From: Candidatus Latescibacterota bacterium
GTDB taxonomy: Bacteria; Krumholzibacteriota; Krumholzibacteriia; WVZY01; JAKEHA01
NCBI GenBank assembly: GCA_022615275.1
Contig: JAKEHA010000133.1
Location: 1-5,635, forward strand
Direction: 5' to 3'
Length of the DNA stretch: 5,635 nucleotides
A program made the translations under genes and the position numbers. The notes beneath the pieces were generated by a model that searched no databases, was not told the origin of the DNA, and worked only from the letters and a program-made list of their open reading frames with translations. This document shows positions 1 to 5,255 of the stretch, one piece after another. How positions within the stretch are numbered: position 1 is the first letter of the stretch; each line of letters opens with the position of its first letter.

Positions 1-2
1 CG

Positions 3-983
3 CTGTTCGATCGCTCGTACGTGCTCGCGACCTGGCAGCACGTCGACCTGACCGTGGGCCGCGACTACGTCGATTGGGGCCCCGGCACGATCGGTGGTGG
101 GCTGCTGACACCGGGACTGCGCCACAGCATCGACCAGATCGGCGGCCGCCTCCGCTTCGGGAGCTTCCGACTCGATGCCTTCCAGGGGCAGCTCTTCGGC
201 GACCCGGAACGGTGGATGGTGGGGCACCGACTGGAAGCGACGCTGGGACGAACCGTGGTCGGCTTGAGCGAGACCGTGATCTACAACAGCCGCGGACTCG
301 ACATGCTGTATCTCTTGCCGCTCGCGTGGCTCTACGCCAACCAGTTCAACGAACGCGACAACGACGACAACATTCTGTGGTCGCTGGATGCGAAGACGAA
401 CGTCATCGACGGAGTCACGATCTACGGGAGCCTCCTCGTCGACGACTTCCAATTCGAGCGCGACGCCGGGTATCCCGACAAACTCGGGTTCGACGCCGGA
501 TTTCGCTGGGTGCCGGACCGGCCGCTGGGTCTCGCGATTCGCGGGCACTACCGGAAGGTCGACATCTACACGTATTCGCACGTCGATTCGCTCTCGCTGT
601 ACGTGAGCGGTGCGGGCGATCTCACCGGGGGCGACGTGCTCCTGGGCGGAATCCCCGCGCCGGATGCGGACACCTGGCGCATCGACGCCGAGGTGTTTCC
701 GCGCGCCAACCTGGCGGTCAGCGCGGGGGCGTTCGGCACGCGCATCGGCGAGGGGCGCGATGTGCGTGGCTTCGAGCTCGGCGACGACAAGGACCCGCCC
801 TTTCCCTCCGGCATCGTCGACGAGACCATCGGGTTCGACGTCGGTGCGCGCTACGAGTTCCGCGGCGATTCGTGGGCGGCGTTCACGTACGCGCACGCGT
901 CCGCGAAGAACCGAGGCAACGTCGCCGGCAGCGATCCCGTCACCGACGCCTTCCGTCTGGAGATTCGCTGGGACATCCCGTAG
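3..983 (+). CDS. Wzi-like outer-membrane beta-barrel protein, 5' end missing
   Basis: The reading frame is open from the left edge, so the true start and any signal peptide lie outside; 326 residues remain before TAG at 981-983. What is visible: a R-D-Y-V-D-W-G-P-G stretch near residues 20-28, then alternating polar/hydrophobic strands, a Y-L-L-P...N-Q-F-N-E-R-D-N-D-D-N segment around 103-126 and I-Y-G-S-L-L-V-D-D at 140-148. The chain ends on a strand-like F-R-L-E-I-R-W-D-I-P. The WGPG motif followed by a Gly/Leu-rich strand, and the 'DN...D...YG.LLVDD' pattern, resemble the capsule-assembly Wzi family and its relatives in FCB bacteria. In Enterobacteria, Wzi is an outer-membrane barrel that anchors surface polysaccharide; whether this one binds a polysaccharide is not shown. 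No capsule genes are visible nearby. It is only 10 bases from the prenyltransferase gene, suggesting co-transcription. It could instead be a generic barrel or porin of unknown role. Confidence 0.65.
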   Translation: MFDRSYVLATWQHVDLTVGRDYVDWGPGTIGGGLLTPGLRHSIDQIGGRLRFGSFRLDAFQGQLFGDPERWMVGHRLEATLGRTVVGLSETVIYNSRGLDMLYLLPLAWLYANQFNERDNDDNILWSLDAKTNVIDGVTIYGSLLVDDFQFERDAGYPDKLGFDAGFRWVPDRPLGLAIRGHYRKVDIYTYSHVDSLSLYVSGAGDLTGGDVLLGGIPAPDADTWRIDAEVFPRANLAVSAGAFGTRIGEGRDVRGFELGDDKDPPFPSGIVDETIGFDVGARYEFRGDSWAAFTYAHASAKNRGNVAGSDPVTDAFRLEIRWDIP

Positions 984-999
984 AGTGTCCGGGATGTTC
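971..999 (+). promoter_or_regulatory. Hairpin spanning the stop of gene 1 and the start of the prenyltransferase gene
   Basis: GGACATCCCG (971-980) pairs with CGGGATGTTC (990-999): ten pairs in a row, nine Watson-Crick and one G-U, closing a 9-base loop. The loop holds the TAG stop of the upstream gene (981-983) and a weak GAG Shine-Dalgarno-like triplet. The ATG of the prenyltransferase (994-996) sits in the right arm. There is no T-run after it, so it does not look like an intrinsic terminator. I infer translational coupling: ribosomes finishing gene 1 would open the left arm and free the start codon. It is also possible that the pairing is fortuitous in GC-rich DNA. Confidence 0.45.
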
Positions 1000-1830
1000 G
1001 CAGGCGTGGTTTCGTACCTCGAGGTTCTCCGGCCGCACAACATGCTCGCGGCGGCCTTCGCGGTCGTCACCGGCTACCACGCCGCGGGCGGGCGTGGCGT
1101 CGACGGCGTGCTCTCGCTCGCGCTCCTGTGCGCGCTCGCGACCGGCGGCGGCAACGTCGCCAACGACGTGTTCGACGCCGACATCGATCGCATCAACAAA
1201 CCCCGCCGTCCGATTCCGTCCCAACGCCTCGCGATCCGCGACGCACTCGCGTGGTACGGGATCGTCTCGCTCGCGGTGGTCGTCCTGGCCTTGTGGAAGT
1301 TGCCGCTGGTGCTGGCGGTGATCGTACTGGCGTGGCAGGCGTCGCTGTTCCTCTACGCTCGCTGGCTCAAGCGGGTGTGGCCGGCGGGAAACCTCGCCGT
1401 GGCCGCCATCGCGGCCAGCGCGCTCCTGGGTGGAGCGACGGCGGCGGGAGAGCCCGCGCTCGCGTTGCTCCCCATGGCGATCGCGTTCGCGTTCGTGCTG
1501 TGCCGCGAGTTGGTCAAGGGCGCCGAAGACGTGGAGGGCGATCGCGCCGCGGGTGCGCGCACGCTGGCCGTGATCGCGGGGCGTCATGTCGCGGCGCGCG
1601 TCGCGTCGACCGCGATGATGCTGGTCGCGATCGCGTTACCGTTGCCGGCGGTGCTCGGCATCTACCGGCCCGCGTACGCGTGGATCATGCTGGGGTTGGT
1701 GGTGCCCGCCCTCGTCGCGGGCGCGGTCACGGCGACCAAGGCGCGGGATTCACGCGGCTTCGCGCGCGTGAGCCGGCTGCTCAAGCTCGCCATGTTCGCC
1801 GGGCTCGCGGCCATCGCCGCGGGGACGTGA
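994..1830 (+). CDS. UbiA-family prenyltransferase, digeranylgeranylglyceryl-phosphate-synthase-like
   Basis: This is a 278-residue integral membrane protein of the UbiA superfamily, which transfers a polyprenyl chain from its diphosphate to an acceptor within the membrane. Two Asp-rich, Mg-diphosphate-binding motifs are intact: N57-D58-x-x-D61-x-x-x-D65 followed by R-I-N-K-P-R-R-P-I-P, and D179-x-x-x-D183 within R-E-L-V-K-G-A-E-D-V-E-G-D-R and a trailing G-x-R-T-L. Y-A-R-W-L-K-R at 121-127 is the usual loop between helices. Several hydrophobic helices cover the rest, and the length is normal for the family. The 'RELVKxxEDxEGDxxxGxxTL' wording is closest to the geranylgeranylglycerol-phosphate geranylgeranyltransferase subgroup rather than UbiA proper, MenA or heme-O synthases, so the acceptor may be geranylgeranylglyceryl phosphate; this is inferred from motifs only. 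ATG 994 is preferred; an in-frame GTG at 985 is possible. Probably in an operon with the upstream gene. It converges with the next gene, leaving 16 bases between stops and no obvious terminator. Confidence 0.88.
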   Translation: MFAGVVSYLEVLRPHNMLAAAFAVVTGYHAAGGRGVDGVLSLALLCALATGGGNVANDVFDADIDRINKPRRPIPSQRLAIRDALAWYGIVSLAVVVLALWKLPLVLAVIVLAWQASLFLYARWLKRVWPAGNLAVAAIAASALLGGATAAGEPALALLPMAIAFAFVLCRELVKGAEDVEGDRAAGARTLAVIAGRHVAARVASTAMMLVAIALPLPAVLGIYRPAYAWIMLGLVVPALVAGAVTATKARDSRGFARVSRLLKLAMFAGLAAIAAGT

Positions 1831-1846
1831 GACGAGCCGATTTCGA

Positions 1847-2485
1847 TCAAGGGAAGAAGAGACTCAAGCCGGCCGACAACGCCACGTACTGCGTGTCGAA
1901 CCCCACGATCGATGCGTCCTCGGCGATGTACGCGTCCTCCGTCGAGCCGTAGTAGTAAAGCGCCTGCGCGTTGAAGCCGAGCCAGCGCGCCGGCAGCCAG
2001 AGCAGTCCGACTCCGGCCTGGAACGAGAACGCATACTCGGCGTCCACGCGGAACTCGCCGTCCCGCTCGAACTCCACCTGCATGCCTCCCATGCCTGCGC
2101 GAAAGTAGGGCCGAATGGCGGTACCGCTGGGCACCACGACCCGGAAGAAGCCCGAGTACGTGTTGAGATTGGTCTCGAGGCTGGGGTCGTCGTTGTCCAG
2201 GTAGGTCGTCCACGCGGCCGAAAACCCCATCGACCACGTGCGACCGGCGAAGTACTCCACCTCGACCGCGTAATCGTACGGCCAGTTGTCCGCATGATTA
2301 CCGTCGCCGGGGACTTCGTCGCTCGCAAAGACGCCGAGCGGATAGCCGACGCCGCCGTAACCCGACACTGCGGCGCGGTTCCAAAGCAGCGGGCGCTGTG
2401 CATAGCGCACGGCCCAGGCGTCGTGTGCGAATAGCAGGAGTCCGAGCGCCGCGATTCCGACAAAGAAGCTGCGCGACTGGTTCAT
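1847..2485 (-). CDS. Small outer-membrane beta-barrel protein
   Basis: This is a 212-residue exported protein of unknown specific function. The N-terminus is a clear signal peptide: M-N-Q-S-R, a hydrophobic core (F-F-V-G-I-A-A-L-G-L-L-L-F), then A-W-A with likely cleavage after residue 25. The mature part (about 187 residues) is rich in Gly, Tyr, Phe and alternating strands (G-Y-G-G-V-G-Y-P-L-G-V-F near the start, S-F-Q-A-G-V-G-L-L-W-L later). It ends Y-V-A-L-S-A-G-L-S-L-F-F-P, a typical final outer-membrane strand with aromatics near the C-terminus. Its size suits an eight-stranded barrel of the OmpW/OmpA-barrel type; I see no OmpA peptidoglycan-binding domain. Start choice: an ATG six codons upstream (2503) lacks a ribosome site, whereas GAGAGG (complement of 2496-2501) lies 10 bases before ATG 2485 and this start gives the cleanest signal peptide. 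It lies downstream of and in the same direction as the dehydrogenase-like gene, 109 bases away, and may have its own promoter. Confidence 0.8.
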   Translation of the reverse strand: MNQSRSFFVGIAALGLLLFAHDAWAVRYAQRPLLWNRAAVSGYGGVGYPLGVFASDEVPGDGNHADNWPYDYAVEVEYFAGRTWSMGFSAAWTTYLDNDDPSLETNLNTYSGFFRVVVPSGTAIRPYFRAGMGGMQVEFERDGEFRVDAEYAFSFQAGVGLLWLPARWLGFNAQALYYYGSTEDAYIAEDASIVGFDTQYVALSAGLSLFFP

Positions 2486-2495
2486 ACCGTGGATG

Positions 2496-2501
2496 CCTCT
2501 C
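2496..2501 (-). promoter_or_regulatory. Ribosome binding site deciding the start of the small barrel gene
   Basis: The minus strand reads GAGAGG here, 10 bases before ATG 2485. The alternative ATG at 2501-2503 overlaps its first base and has only C-rich sequence ahead of it. This supports the shorter protein. Confidence 0.55.
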
Positions 2502-2539
2502 ATAGGGGTGGTCCGGCGGGGGCGGCGGTTCGGAGCCTA

Positions 2540-2569
2540 AAGATTCGTGGCTGGTGCCGCGATTGTCAA
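2540..2569 (-). promoter_or_regulatory. Candidate promoter for the small barrel gene
   Basis: The minus strand has a perfect -35 hexamer TTGACA (complement of 2564-2569). An 18-base spacer leads to AATCTT (complement of 2540-2545), which matches only three of six -10 positions. Transcription would begin near 2533, giving a leader of about 48 bases. The strong -35 and position fit a promoter independent of the upstream dehydrogenase gene; the weak -10 keeps this tentative. Confidence 0.4.
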
Positions 2570-2594
2570 CCCCAACGGGGCATGCGCGCGCGCG

Positions 2595-4061
2595 TTATTG
2601 CACGAGGACCATGCGCGCGGAATCCCGCACGACACCGTCGACGAGCAGCCGGTAGAAGTACACGCCGCTCGCGGCCCGTCCCCCCGCGTCCGTCTCGCCG
2701 CGCCACGGGGCACCGTGTATACCGGCGTCGCGCGCTCCCTGTTCCAGCATTCTCATGCGCGCGCCCTTGACCGACACGATCTCGATGGCCACGCGGCTCG
2801 GCTGGGCCAGCTGGTAGCGGATGGTAGTCGCGGGGTTGAACGGGTTGGGGAAGTTGCCGAGCAGCCGGCTTTCGTTCGCATCCGGGGCGCGGTCCGCGTT
2901 CGTCACGACGCGCGACACACGGTAGATCGAGCCGTCGGCCGAGGAGAGATACAGATCGCGCTTGGGCGGACTGCCGACCCCGATCGTCAGCAGGAGCGAC
3001 GCGCTGGTCGCGAGGTCTTCGCGCACGGGCGGATTGACGCCGTCGTAATCCAACGTCCACACCGCGCCCCCGAAGTCGGCGAAGACGTAGAGACCTTCGA
3101 GTTCCGGCAAGCGCGTACCGTGGTACACGTGGCCGCCGATCACGGCACTGCCTTCGGAGTGGTCGTAGAACTCGATCGGGAGCGAGAGGCTCTTGCCCGC
3201 GGTGTCGCACGGGACGGGCTGGAAGCAATCCGGCCCTTCCATCAGCGGCCAGCCGTAGTTGTGACCGCTTTCGACGATGTCGATCTCTTCGTAGGTGTTC
3301 TCGCCGACGTCCGCGACCCACAGATTGCCGGTGGCCGGATCGATGGAGAATCGCCACGGGTTGCGGAACCCGTACGCGTAGATTTCCTCGCGGAACCCGC
3401 TGCTATTGCCCTGGAACGGATTGCCGTTCGGAATGGCGTAGGCGGGGGTGGGGAAGCCGGGGCTCAGGTTGGGCGCGATGCGCAGGATGGACCCGAACAG
3501 ATCGTCGAGGTCCTGGCCGTTCGGGGAGTGCACGTCGTCGCCCATGGCGACGTAGAGCAGGCTGCCGGGTCCGAACGCGATCTGGCCGCCGTTGTGGTTC
3601 AGGTTGTCCTTGGGGATGTCGAGCAGGATGTGCTTGCTCGACGGATCCGCGGCGGTGAAATCGGCGGTGGCCTGGTAGCGCGCGACAATACCACGGTACG
3701 GAAACGGCGTCACGTAGTAGACGAAGAAGAACCGATTGACCACGTAGTTGGGGTGAAACGCGAGCCCCAGCAAGCCGGCCTCGCTGCCGGCCTCGACCTC
3801 CGTCGTGATGTCGAGAAACACCGTGCGTTGTGCGGGTGTGACCTGGACGTCCTCGGGGAACAGGTAGATCACGCCTGCTTTTTGGACGGCGTAGAGGCGG
3901 TTATGGCTCTCGAAACTCTGATAGGGGAAGGCCTGGATGTCGACCGCAAAATCGAACGTCAAGTTGGGGAAGGCGTTCTCCAACTGGTACTGCGCGCCTG
4001 CCGGTGAATGAACGAACGCGGCGAAGAGCGGGAGCCAGAGAATCGAACGACGGATGCTCAC
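2595..4061 (-). CDS. Exported PQQ-type glucose/sorbosone dehydrogenase-like protein with C-terminal sorting tag
   Basis: The protein is 488 residues. A signal peptide (M-S-I-R-R, hydrophobic core, S-P-A-G-A, cleavage after about residue 23) precedes a six-bladed propeller of the glucose/sorbosone dehydrogenase (GSDH) family at about 28-385. Family signatures are E-A-G-L-L-G-L-A-F-H-P (94-104), N-H-N-G-G-Q with H156 matching the catalytic-base position of soluble PQQ glucose dehydrogenase, Y-G-F-R-N-P-W (230-236, R233), N-Y-G-W-P and G-G-H-V-Y-H-G. C279 and C285 could form a disulfide. Family members oxidise sugars with PQQ, but the substrate, and PQQ use itself, are unproven here. Residues 403-488 begin N-F-P-N-P-F-N-P-A-T-T-I-R-Y-Q-L and end S-G-V-Y-F-Y-R-L, a FlgD-Ig/type IX-style sorting domain, so the protein is probably surface-anchored or secreted. 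GTG 4061 is chosen because GAGGT lies 6 bases ahead and the signal peptide follows. The upstream ATG at 4187 would fall on the -35 box. Confidence 0.9.
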   Translation of the reverse strand: MSIRRSILWLPLFAAFVHSPAGAQYQLENAFPNLTFDFAVDIQAFPYQSFESHNRLYAVQKAGVIYLFPEDVQVTPAQRTVFLDITTEVEAGSEAGLLGLAFHPNYVVNRFFFVYYVTPFPYRGIVARYQATADFTAADPSSKHILLDIPKDNLNHNGGQIAFGPGSLLYVAMGDDVHSPNGQDLDDLFGSILRIAPNLSPGFPTPAYAIPNGNPFQGNSSGFREEIYAYGFRNPWRFSIDPATGNLWVADVGENTYEEIDIVESGHNYGWPLMEGPDCFQPVPCDTAGKSLSLPIEFYDHSEGSAVIGGHVYHGTRLPELEGLYVFADFGGAVWTLDYDGVNPPVREDLATSASLLLTIGVGSPPKRDLYLSSADGSIYRVSRVVTNADRAPDANESRLLGNFPNPFNPATTIRYQLAQPSRVAIEIVSVKGARMRMLEQGARDAGIHGAPWRGETDAGGRAASGVYFYRLLVDGVVRDSARMVLVQ

Positions 4062-4067
4062 GTGTGT

Positions 4068-4072
4068 ACCTC
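4068..4072 (-). promoter_or_regulatory. Ribosome binding site deciding the GTG start of the dehydrogenase-like gene
   Basis: The minus strand reads GAGGT, 6 bases before GTG at 4061-4059. No ATG in frame sits between here and the promoter. This fixes a GTG start and gives a leader of about 90 bases from the predicted transcription start near 4152. Confidence 0.75.
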
Positions 4073-4158
4073 GATCGAAGGGGATTCCTCGGTAAAGCCG
4101 TAGGGGCGGGACGCCTCGGCCGGGGGCGTCAGCGCCGTAGCGCGCGCGCGAGGGCTCA

Positions 4159-4187
4159 ATTATAATGACCCCCTGGTGGCCGGTCAA
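4159..4187 (-). promoter_or_regulatory. Strong sigma70-type promoter of the dehydrogenase-like gene
   Basis: The minus strand carries TTGACC (complement of 4182-4187, five of six -35 matches). A spacer of exactly 17 bases leads to TATAAT (complement of 4159-4164, six of six). Transcription should start near 4152, about 90 bases before GTG 4061. The match is the best in the window and implies that the housekeeping sigma factor of this organism uses classical hexamers. Confidence 0.8.
4161..4166 (+). promoter_or_regulatory. Possible plus-strand -10 for the TolB-like gene
   Basis: The octamer ATTATAAT at 4159-4166 is its own reverse complement, so the plus strand also reads TATAAT at 4161-4166. 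The plus-strand -35 region (4138-4143, TAGCGC) is a poor match. Transcription would start near 4173, giving a leader of about 58 bases to ATG 4231. It is the only good -10 ahead of that gene. Confidence 0.4.
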
Positions 4188-4216
4188 ACCGCCCGCAGAA
4201 AATTAACAAACGACTC

Positions 4217-4221
4217 GAAGG
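4217..4221 (+). promoter_or_regulatory. Ribosome binding site deciding the start of the TolB-like gene
   Basis: GAAGG lies 9 bases before ATG 4231. It directly abuts the earlier in-frame ATG at 4222, which is too close for initiation. This favours 4231. Confidence 0.65.
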
Positions 4222-4230
4222 ATGCACGGT

Positions 4231-5136
4231 ATGTGCCAACGAACTAGATGGTTATGGCGTGCAATAGCGCTCACTGGCTTCGGCCTCTCGACGGCCCCGG
4301 CGCTCGCGCAGGCGCCTTCGACGGACATTTGGCTCGCCGAGTTGCGCGTCTCCAAGGGCGAGATCGAGGTGGGGCGCCCCGAACCCGTGGTTCGCCGCCA
4401 GGGCTATGACAACCAGCCGTGCTTTTTGCGCGACGGCCGCGGATTCTTGTACTCACGGGGCGACTCGAACGGGACCGATGTCTATCGGTACGACCGCTCC
4501 TCGAAGAAGTCCGTTCGACTGACCGAAACGCCCGAGAGCGAGTATTCGCCGACACCGTTCACCGACGGACGCGATGGCTTCTGCGCGGTTCGCGTCGAAT
4601 CGGACGGTGCCCAGCGCTTGTGGCGTTTCGACGCCGACGGGACGGATCCGCGGCTCGTGCTGGCGGCGACCGATTCGGTGGGGTACTTTGCCTGGCTCGA
4701 CAAGTCGACGGTCGCTCTGTTCGTGGTGGGCGAGCCGCACACCCTGCGCGTCGTCGACGTCGAGAACGAGCGCGAGACGCTGGTAGAGGGCGACATCGGC
4801 CGCTCGCTGCTGCGCATCCCGCGGGACGGATCCTTGAGCTTCCTCATTCGCGAGCCGCAAAGCGACCCCGCGACCTACGCGTTCCACCGCTGGAGCCCGG
4901 ATACGGGACCCGCGAAGTGGCTGGTCGAGGCGGTCGGGAGCGCGCAGGACGCGGCCTGGATCGACGACACGCTGGTCATGGCCGAAGGCACGATGCTTTA
5001 TCGCGCTCGCCCCTTCGACAGCCCGGACTGGCTCGAGATCGCTGACCTGGGCACCTACGGTGTGGCGGGCATCACGCGCGTCGCCGTGAGCCGGGATTGT
5101 CGCTGGATCGCGCTGGTGGCCGCAGAGGCGCCCTAG
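4231..5136 (+). CDS. Periplasmic TolB/WD40-like beta-propeller protein
   Basis: This 301-residue exported protein is of unknown precise role. The signal peptide (R-T-R-W-L-W-R, hydrophobic stretch, A-P-A-L-A, cleavage after residue 26) starts at ATG 4231, which has GAAGG 9 bases ahead; ATG 4222 would have no spacing to that site. The mature chain is a run of WD40/PD40-type blades: Y-D-N-Q-P-C-F-L-R-D-G-R-G-F-L-Y-S (59-75), T-E-T-P-E-S-E-Y-S-P-T (98-108), R-V-E-S-D-G-A-Q-R-L-W-R-F-D-A-D-G (121-137), V-G-Y-F-A-W (150-155), I-G-R-S-L (189-193) and I-T-R-V-A-V-S (281-287). These are the conserved phrases of a TolB-like family common in Bacteroidota and Gemmatimonadota, in which the usual blade turn 'PDG' has become R-D-G, T-D-G and S-R-D here. 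The end looks natural. Such propellers are thought to bind proteins or peptides in the periplasm; no catalytic residues are evident. It is not TolB itself, because no TolB N-terminal domain or tol-pal genes are present. It is divergent from the dehydrogenase-like gene. Confidence 0.85.
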   Translation: MCQRTRWLWRAIALTGFGLSTAPALAQAPSTDIWLAELRVSKGEIEVGRPEPVVRRQGYDNQPCFLRDGRGFLYSRGDSNGTDVYRYDRSSKKSVRLTETPESEYSPTPFTDGRDGFCAVRVESDGAQRLWRFDADGTDPRLVLAATDSVGYFAWLDKSTVALFVVGEPHTLRVVDVENERETLVEGDIGRSLLRIPRDGSLSFLIREPQSDPATYAFHRWSPDTGPAKWLVEAVGSAQDAAWIDDTLVMAEGTMLYRARPFDSPDWLEIADLGTYGVAGITRVAVSRDCRWIALVAAEAP

Positions 5137-5137
5137 G

Positions 5138-5172
5138 TCGCCCGGGAAAGAACCGACCCGAGGTCCGGGCGA
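5138..5172 (+). terminator. Inverted repeat after the TolB-like gene, possible terminator
   Basis: TCGCCCGG (5138-5145) and CCGGGCGA (5165-5172) are perfect 8-base inverted arms, with an extra G-U pair possible inside. The loop is 19 bases. It begins two bases after the stop codon and ends 7 bases before the valS -35. The position suits transcription termination or mRNA 3'-end protection, but there is no T-run, so it is not a canonical intrinsic terminator. A protein-binding operator is the other reading. Confidence 0.45.
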
Positions 5173-5179
5173 GCGACCG

Positions 5180-5208
5180 TTGACCGCCCCGGGATTCGGT
5201 GCTATCTT
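5180..5208 (+). promoter_or_regulatory. Extended -10 promoter of valS
   Basis: TTGACC (5180-5185) is followed by a 17-base spacer and TATCTT (5203-5208), four of six -10 matches. The spacer ends in TGC, giving the TGn extended -10 element that compensates for a weaker hexamer. Transcription should start near 5215, about 41 bases before ATG 5256. No T-box-like leader is present in so short a space. Confidence 0.7.
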
Positions 5209-5255
5209 CTCGTCCTCCAAAGGCTTCACGCCTCTTGACGACCGCATTTCAACGC

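Noticed and set aside
985..993. GTG 985 as start of the prenyltransferase
   Set aside because: It is in frame and adds only three residues, but ATG 994 gives a normal family N-terminus (L-R-P-H-N soon after). It cannot be fully excluded.
74..1321. 415-codon open frame on the plus strand crossing the end of gene 1 and the start of the prenyltransferase gene
   Set aside because: It is out of frame with both recognised genes and gives an Arg/Pro-rich low-complexity product; a GC-bias shadow.
940..1587. 215-codon minus-strand frame opposite the prenyltransferase gene
   Set aside because: Arg/Glu/His-rich translation without motifs, lying under a membrane protein with intact catalytic motifs.
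1831..1846. Bidirectional terminator between the converging prenyltransferase and barrel genes
   Set aside because: The gap is 16 bases with no inverted repeat or T-run that I can find in it or at its edges.
1662..2237. 191-codon minus-strand frame overlapping the barrel gene and the end of the prenyltransferase gene
   Set aside because: Overlaps two well supported genes in other frames, with no signal peptide, ribosome site or domain.
2504..2528. G-rich plus-strand run ahead of the small barrel gene as a G-quadruplex
   Set aside because: Only two runs have four or more Gs and the rest are GG pairs; the gene's RNA is C-rich here, so an RNA quadruplex would not form in its leader.
2547..4007. 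486-codon open frame on the plus strand opposite the dehydrogenase-like gene
   Set aside because: It mirrors the minus-strand gene, whose family motifs, signal peptide, ribosome site and promoter are all clear. The plus-strand translation is Arg/Val/Asp-rich with no recognisable domain, as expected from GC-rich codon bias.
4062..4187. N-terminal extension of the dehydrogenase-like protein to ATG 4187
   Set aside because: The ATG lies on the -35 box and the extension lies partly upstream of the predicted transcription start; it would also bury the signal peptide 42 residues inside.
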